Shown: positions 6,084 through 7,888 of the stretch, in pieces
Numbering within the stretch: position 1 is the stretch's first letter
Layout of the letters: the number at the start of each line of letters is the position of its first letter
Origin: Saprospirales bacterium
GTDB taxonomy: Bacteria > Bacteroidota > Bacteroidia > Chitinophagales > Saprospiraceae
Assembly (NCBI GenBank): GCA_003559985.1
Contig: PWJP01000164.1
Location: 1 to 7,888 of the forward strand
Reading direction: 5' to 3'
Length of the DNA stretch: 7,888 nucleotides
Notes under the pieces: model-generated
What the model saw: the letters and a program-made list of their open reading frames with translations, nothing else
The model's database searches: none
What the model was told of the DNA's origin: nothing
Program-made: the position numbers and the translations under genes

Positions 6084-6497
6084 ATGTCCACGCAATACGT
6101 AATTTTAGCCGTTCTCGCCTTAATGTTTTTCGGTTGGAAAGCCTATGCAGCCGGGTATATTGGCCCCAATCCACCGGGGACCCAGCATATTGATGTAAAT
6201 CAGGCAAAGGAAATTATAGATAATGGAGAAGATGTGCAAATCCTGGATGTGAGGACACCGCAAGAGTGGAATTCCGGAGTGGTTGAGAACTCCATACTCA
6301 TCAATCTTTACGATAGGGAGTTTGAACAGAAAGTATCTCAACTGTCCAAGGACAAGCCGGTTGTAATTATTTGCCGGTCGGGGAATCGAAGTAATTCTGC
6401 AATGAGAGCCATGGCCGACATGGGTTTTACAGACCTCTATAATGTGCGGGGAGGAATTAATTCCTGGAACAGAGCAGGTTACGAGATCAAGCGTTAA
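6084..6497 (+). CDS. Membrane-anchored rhodanese-like sulfurtransferase
   Basis: A 137-residue single-domain rhodanese. Residues 6-18 are strongly hydrophobic (VILAVLALMFFGW), giving an N-terminal anchor or uncleaved signal. The rhodanese domain spans about 36-134, with the conserved DVRTPQEW (55-62) and the active-site loop CRSGNRS (97-103) around Cys97, the only cysteine. The six-residue loop is that of sulfur-specific rhodaneses rather than Cdc25-type phosphatases. I chose ATG 6084. An in-frame TTG at 6051 would add 11 residues but is a weaker start and leaves an N-terminus unlike a signal sequence. The N-terminus before the helix has no charge and Lys19 follows it, so the domain may face the cytoplasm. 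The gene is divergent from the SUF operon; a role in sulfur supply to it is only conjecture. A probable terminator follows. Confidence 0.93.
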   Translation: MSTQYVILAVLALMFFGWKAYAAGYIGPNPPGTQHIDVNQAKEIIDNGEDVQILDVRTPQEWNSGVVENSILINLYDREFEQKVSQLSKDKPVVIICRSGNRSNSAMRAMADMGFTDLYNVRGGINSWNRAGYEIKR

Positions 6498-6521
6498 TTG
6501 TAGTTGATGTAGGTTGTGAAT

Positions 6522-6592
6522 GGGATTGACTTTGAAAAGTAGTAGTCCATCACACAGCGATTTTGAATCCAAAAAGTCAAACCCTTTTCTTT
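6522..6592 (+). terminator. Probable intrinsic terminator of the rhodanese gene
   Basis: GGGATTGACTTT (6522-6533) and AAAGTCAAACCC (6573-6584) pair over 12 positions with one mismatch, and TTTTCTTT (6585-6592) follows on the plus strand. It lies 25 bp after the rhodanese stop, before the convergent protease gene. The loop of 39 bases is long for a terminator but contains a small GATT/AATC hairpin that would shorten it. Read on the minus strand there is no T-run, so it is not expected to end the protease transcript. Confidence 0.6.
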
Positions 6593-6647
6593 GGCATTGA
6601 AGCAGGATTGAGGTAAGATTTATATGAACCACATCGGCTGGTGATAA

Positions 6648-7424
6648 TCAATGGACCTTTGGATTGAAAAACAGATTGTTTCTGTTTATTCTGAAGAAGC
6701 CTTGCTTTTTTCGGAAACGGATGGTGATTATAACCGTCAATGCAATGGTCAATATCCTGAATATGTTTTCATACCATCCTCCCAGGGCTGTGCTGCTGAT
6801 CTCAAAAAGTATCCATGAGAGGTTCATCAGGGCATGGAGAAATATGGGCACCCAGAGATTTTTATTCCACTCAATGTAGAGCCAAGCAAACCACAAGGCC
6901 CCCATGGCAGTAATAAAAAATATACCGGTTACTTCCCAAAATGCATCCCCCTGGTAAAGGTGGGCCATTCCAAAGATAATGGCACCCAGTAGTGCAGCAG
7001 GGATAAAACCCCATCTAAGTTTTAAAAAGAGCAATCCGAACAGAAATCCACGGAACAGGTATTCTTCCATAAATCCCGCTATCAGGCTTTGGTTGAGGAT
7101 TGTGGTTAGGTTGATAACTTCGCTTACGTTACCCATTACAGCTGAGCTGATAAACATAGGTGAAACTACTACAATCGAGAAGAGAATTCCCCTTGCAAAA
7201 CCTTTGCTCAATCCCAAATGCCTAAAAAACCTTCCAAAGCCAAACAGAAGTCCGGTAATTAATGCAGTTGGGATAAGCCACCACGAGTAGAAATAAGCAA
7301 TTCGCAACTCGAGCGATGAAATGGTGAGATCGAGAAATGGAGAAATAATTCTATTGCCGTAAAAGGCGAGCAAAAAGGTGAGTATGATTATTGTGGAAAA
7401 AACAAGGTCTCGCCTCTTATCCAT
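6648..7424 (-). CDS. CPBP (CAAX/Abi) family intramembrane glutamic protease
   Basis: A polytopic membrane protein of 258 residues with about eight hydrophobic segments (roughly 7-23, 48-63, 79-97, 113-134, 140-156, 163-184, 190-207, 221-237) and a basic C-terminal tail. The three CPBP motifs are intact: EEYLFR with Glu120, Glu121 and Arg125; FGMAH with Phe151 and His155; and HALMN with His197 and Asn201. The family includes Rce1-type CAAX proteases and bacterial proteins tied to bacteriocin immunity or membrane-protein cleavage; the substrate here cannot be read from sequence. I place the start at ATG 7424. An in-frame TTG at 7466 would add 14 residues before the first helix and is possible. 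It is convergent with the rhodanese gene and lies 146 bp downstream of the M23 peptidase gene; no strong promoter was found in that gap. Confidence 0.93.
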   Translation of the reverse strand: MDKRRDLVFSTIIILTFLLAFYGNRIISPFLDLTISSLELRIAYFYSWWLIPTALITGLLFGFGRFFRHLGLSKGFARGILFSIVVVSPMFISSAVMGNVSEVINLTTILNQSLIAGFMEEYLFRGFLFGLLFLKLRWGFIPAALLGAIIFGMAHLYQGDAFWEVTGIFFITAMGALWFAWLYIEWNKNLWVPIFLHALMNLSWILFEISSTALGGWYENIFRILTIALTVIITIRFRKKQGFFRINRNNLFFNPKVH

Positions 7425-7553
7425 GATCTTGAGATTTTTTCCTAACCCGATAACCCATTCGTTCAAGGAAAGACATTAAAATTTATTATCCCAGGATTAG
7501 AAAACCTAAAACTTCTTGATAGTCTGACACGAAATCGGTGAATGTAAGCTGGG

Positions 7554-7569
7554 ATTTCAGATGTGAAAT
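7554..7569 (-). terminator. Short hairpin after the M23 peptidase stop
   Basis: ATTTCA-CATC-TGAAAT on the minus strand is a perfect 6-bp stem with a 4-base loop that starts one base after the peptidase stop codon. It is A/T-rich and has no T-run, so it is a weak terminator candidate at best. It may simply mark the message 3' end. Confidence 0.25.
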
Positions 7570-7570
7570 A

Positions 7571-7888
7571 TCAATCTCCGAAAGACTGATTGGGAACCGA
7601 GGCCATTTCCACCAATTCCTGATATTCTTCGGTGGTGAGGCCATCCATGCAGAAGTGGATAGGGTTGACCGGTTCGCCCTTGTATCTCACTTCGTAGTGG
7701 AGGTGAGGTGCGGTGCTTGTTCCGGTGTTGCCCACTCTGGCTATTTTCTGGCCTTTGGTAACCTGGTCACCTATTTCAACTGAGTAGTCATGCAAATGCG
7801 CATAAACAGTTTCATACCCATAGCCGTGGTCGATCAACAGGTGAGTTCCGTATCCGGTGCGGTCATGTCTGATTTGCGTCACCACGCC
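7571..7888 (-). CDS. M23 family metallopeptidase, C-terminal part
   Basis: An open frame that enters from the right window edge and ends at TGA 7571-7573; 105 residues are visible. It covers the second half of a LytM/M23 peptidase domain, zinc enzymes that cut peptide crosslinks in peptidoglycan. Counting from the edge, YAHL (29-32) carries His31 and the HLHYEV motif (62-67) carries the zinc/catalytic histidines His62 and His64, preceded by GNTGTSTAP. The first zinc motif (HxxxD type) and any N-terminal signal or coiled coil are outside the window. The tail of about 38 residues after the domain, with TTEEYQELVEMA and PNQSF, resembles that of Bacteroidota M23 proteins. The GTG at 7885 is an internal valine codon, not the start: GVVTQI reads on unbroken to the edge. 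Confidence 0.95.
   Translation of the reverse strand, partial: GVVTQIRHDRTGYGTHLLIDHGYGYETVYAHLHDYSVEIGDQVTKGQKIARVGNTGTSTAPHLHYEVRYKGEPVNPIHFCMDGLTTEEYQELVEMASVPNQSFGD

Noticed and set aside
6120..6632. A 170-codon minus-strand open frame opposite the rhodanese gene
   Set aside because: It overlaps the complete rhodanese with its intact active-site loop; its own product has no recognisable motif, and no promoter was seen for it.
6648..7424. CPBP (Abi) protease as an abortive-infection phage defence gene
   Set aside because: The Abi name of the family does not imply phage defence. No toxin, bacteriocin, phage or mobile gene lies nearby, so a defence role is unsupported.
7425..7466. In-frame TTG start adding 14 residues to the CPBP protease
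   Set aside because: ATG 7424 leads directly into the first membrane segment and is a stronger start codon. I kept the extension only as an alternative.

Overview
The window looks like a Bacteroidota chromosome segment. Three observations support this. Both convincing promoters carry the TAnnTTTG -7 box of that phylum. Start codons are preceded by A/T-rich sequence rather than Shine-Dalgarno motifs. The SUF gene set and order (B-C-D-S-E then a MIP18/DUF59 gene) is common there. I cannot name a genus.

Positions 1-5565 (minus strand) hold one SUF iron-sulfur cluster operon, read from high to low coordinates: sufB, sufC, sufD, sufS, sufE and the first 25 codons of a DUF59/MIP18-family gene cut by the window edge. 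SufS removes sulfur from cysteine, SufE carries the persulfide, and SufB-SufC-SufD form the ATP-dependent scaffold on which clusters are built. The DUF59 protein probably acts in later maturation. All active-site motifs I looked for are intact. sufD/sufS overlap by 4 bp and sufE/DUF59 by 8 bp, whereas sufB-sufC (79 bp) and sufC-sufD (156 bp) are separated. The sufC-sufD gap contains a terminator-like hairpin that may lower expression of the downstream genes.

Positions 5566-6083 are a divergent control region. On the sufB side there is a Bacteroidota-type promoter with two near-identical palindromes (RTAC-N6-GTAY) packed between and just upstream of its boxes, which suggests an operator for an unseen regulator. 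On the other side there is a second TATCTTTG promoter with a perfect CRP/FNR-like palindrome centred near -43. Between them lies a 12-bp-armed inverted repeat that neither gene explains.

Positions 6084-6497 (plus) encode a small membrane-anchored rhodanese, followed by a probable terminator. Positions 6648-7424 (minus) encode a CPBP/CAAX-type intramembrane protease, and 7571-7888 (minus) the C-terminal part of an M23 peptidoglycan endopeptidase that enters from beyond the right edge.

I found no mobile element, CRISPR array, tRNA or rRNA and no clearly novel multi-gene system. The items most worth following up are regulatory: the paired palindromes, the CRP-like site on a rhodanese gene, the large inverted repeat, and the hairpin after sufC.
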